Shown one piece after another: positions 63,319-64,000 of a stretch of DNA of 64,000 nucleotides (positions within the stretch are counted from its first letter, which is position 1; each line of letters opens with the position of its first letter). Source of the DNA: Sphingobacteriales bacterium (GTDB taxonomy: Bacteria; Bacteroidota; Bacteroidia; Chitinophagales; UBA2359). A program made the position numbers and the translations under genes. A model generated the notes under the pieces. It was not told the DNA's origin. It did not search any database and was given only the letters and a program-made list of their open reading frames with translations. Where the stretch lies: the NCBI GenBank assembly GCA_016700115.1, contig CP064999.1, forward strand, positions 5,451,501-5,515,500, given 5' to 3'.

Positions 63319-64000
63319 TCATTCCCCCGAAACCACCAATCTGACGGTAGATTGGTAGTTAGGGGTGATGAGTTGCAGAAAGTAAAGCCCGGGCGGCCAT
63401 GTATGCGATGGCAGGATTCCGGAAGGTTGGTTGGGTTGCTCCCGGTAGAGGATATTGCCTGTAAGGTTAAACACCCGCAATTCTAAGGAAGCACCCGAAG
63501 AAATGCCGTCTGCCTGCCAAAAGATGTTTTGGTTTGCTGAAACAGGGTTTGGATATAGCGACAAAGTGGGAACGTTGGACTTAGGTGTATGTGTGCCGGT
63601 GGCGACATCAATTTGTGTGCAAAGGGTATCGTTCCCGCAGGGGTTGGTGGCAACGAGGCAAAGGTTGTAGGTTCCGGGATTGGGATAGGTGTAAACGGGC
63701 ATTGCAGTTTGGGCAGTATCCGAATTTCCGAACAGCCAGGTATATTCATGGGCACCTGAGGAGGTGTTGGTTTCTATGTTCAGGGTGTAATTGTCTAAGG
63801 AATGGGTAAAAGCTGCCTGCGGCCGGCAATTGCCGGTGGAATCCATTTTTACGAAGAAGGGGTAGGCCGTATAATCTGCAAAAGATACAACAGCAACACC
63901 GCCAATAAGATAACCCCCGTCCGAAGTTTTCATGACGGTTCTTCCGACAGTTCTATAGTTTTTTATTCTGATATGGTCGGATTGCCATTGTTCATTGCCG
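63319..64000 (-). CDS. T9SS type A sorting-domain protein, 5'-truncated by window
   Basis: The frame is open to the window edge (GNEQWQSDHIRIKNYRTVGRTVMKTSDGG), so the ATG at 63933 is internal. The segment matches the paralog at 57848 almost residue for residue: the MKTSDGGYLIGGVAV repeat, the PKD domain (EYTWLFGNSDTAQ) and the T9SS type A sorting domain ending RLVVSGE. Similarity is highest in the last ~200 codons. The gene would be transcribed toward the beta-helix gene, with the IS element now in between. Confidence 0.85.
   Translation of the reverse strand, partial: GNEQWQSDHIRIKNYRTVGRTVMKTSDGGYLIGGVAVVSFADYTAYPFFVKMDSTGNCRPQAAFTHSLDNYTLNIETNTSSGAHEYTWLFGNSDTAQTAMPVYTYPNPGTYNLCLVATNPCGNDTLCTQIDVATGTHTPKSNVPTLSLYPNPVSANQNIFWQADGISSGASLELRVFNLTGNILYREQPNQPSGILPSHTWPPGLYFLQLITPNYQSTVRLVVSGE

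Overview
The window looks like a Bacteroidota chromosome segment of the Saprospiria/Chitinophagia type; I cannot name the genus. Evidence: several secreted proteins end in type IX secretion (T9SS) sorting domains, promoters match the Bacteroidota -7 element TAnnTTTG, many outer-membrane lipoproteins and barrels are present, genes are moderately AT-rich with little Shine-Dalgarno signal, and housekeeping genes (TypA, Tgt, LptF/G, YugP, PBP4, polyphosphate glucokinase) are scattered among accessory exoproteins. I see no tRNA, rRNA or CRISPR array.

Left end (1-11.6 kb): a duplicated exoprotein module. A large T9SS protein with an M4-peptidase-like domain (cut by the window edge) is followed by a small secreted protein. 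Then come a second large T9SS protein with an M23-peptidase domain, broken by two compensating frameshifts, and a second small secreted protein. The C-terminal third of both large genes, the intergenic region and the signal peptide of both small genes are nearly identical, while the bodies differ. A WG-repeat protein follows.

Middle (13-54 kb): mostly housekeeping and transport genes. These are an ABC-F ATPase, GT4 glycosyltransferase, Tgt, LptF/G permease, DMT exporter, TonB-dependent receptor behind a metal-regulator-like operator, serine hydrolase, FHA-ABC-ABC2 fusion, outer-membrane proteins, methyltransferase, App1-like phosphatase, DASS symporter, PBP4, WD40 protein, YugP peptidase, nucleotidyltransferase, TypA, a BNR/PKD exoprotein, an MFS transporter, a GH38-like hydrolase, polyphosphate glucokinase, a CAP protein, a Lon-N-domain protein and a cysteine-less ArsC-like protein. 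The gaps are unusually rich in repeats: a 7-bp minisatellite, a 21-bp and a 42-bp tandem repeat, a MITE-like element with an 8-bp direct repeat, and a dispersed repeat of about 100 bp with ATACCA/TGGTAT ends in about six copies.

Right end (55-64 kb): a decayed IS4-type transposase, then a second duplicated module on the minus strand in which T9SS/PKD proteins alternate with tail-spike-like beta-helix proteins. It is interrupted by a complete IS4-family element whose transposase is split by a homopolymer frameshift.

Recurring themes: (i) conserved C-terminal or leader blocks joined to diverging bodies in surface proteins; (ii) G/C homopolymers of 8-11 bases at gene starts or upstream of secreted-protein genes, which could be contingency loci; (iii) three unrelated secreted proteins that end in the same PKD-like domain instead of a recognisable sorting domain. 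Several genes are split at homopolymers, so assembly indels must be excluded before calling them pseudogenes.
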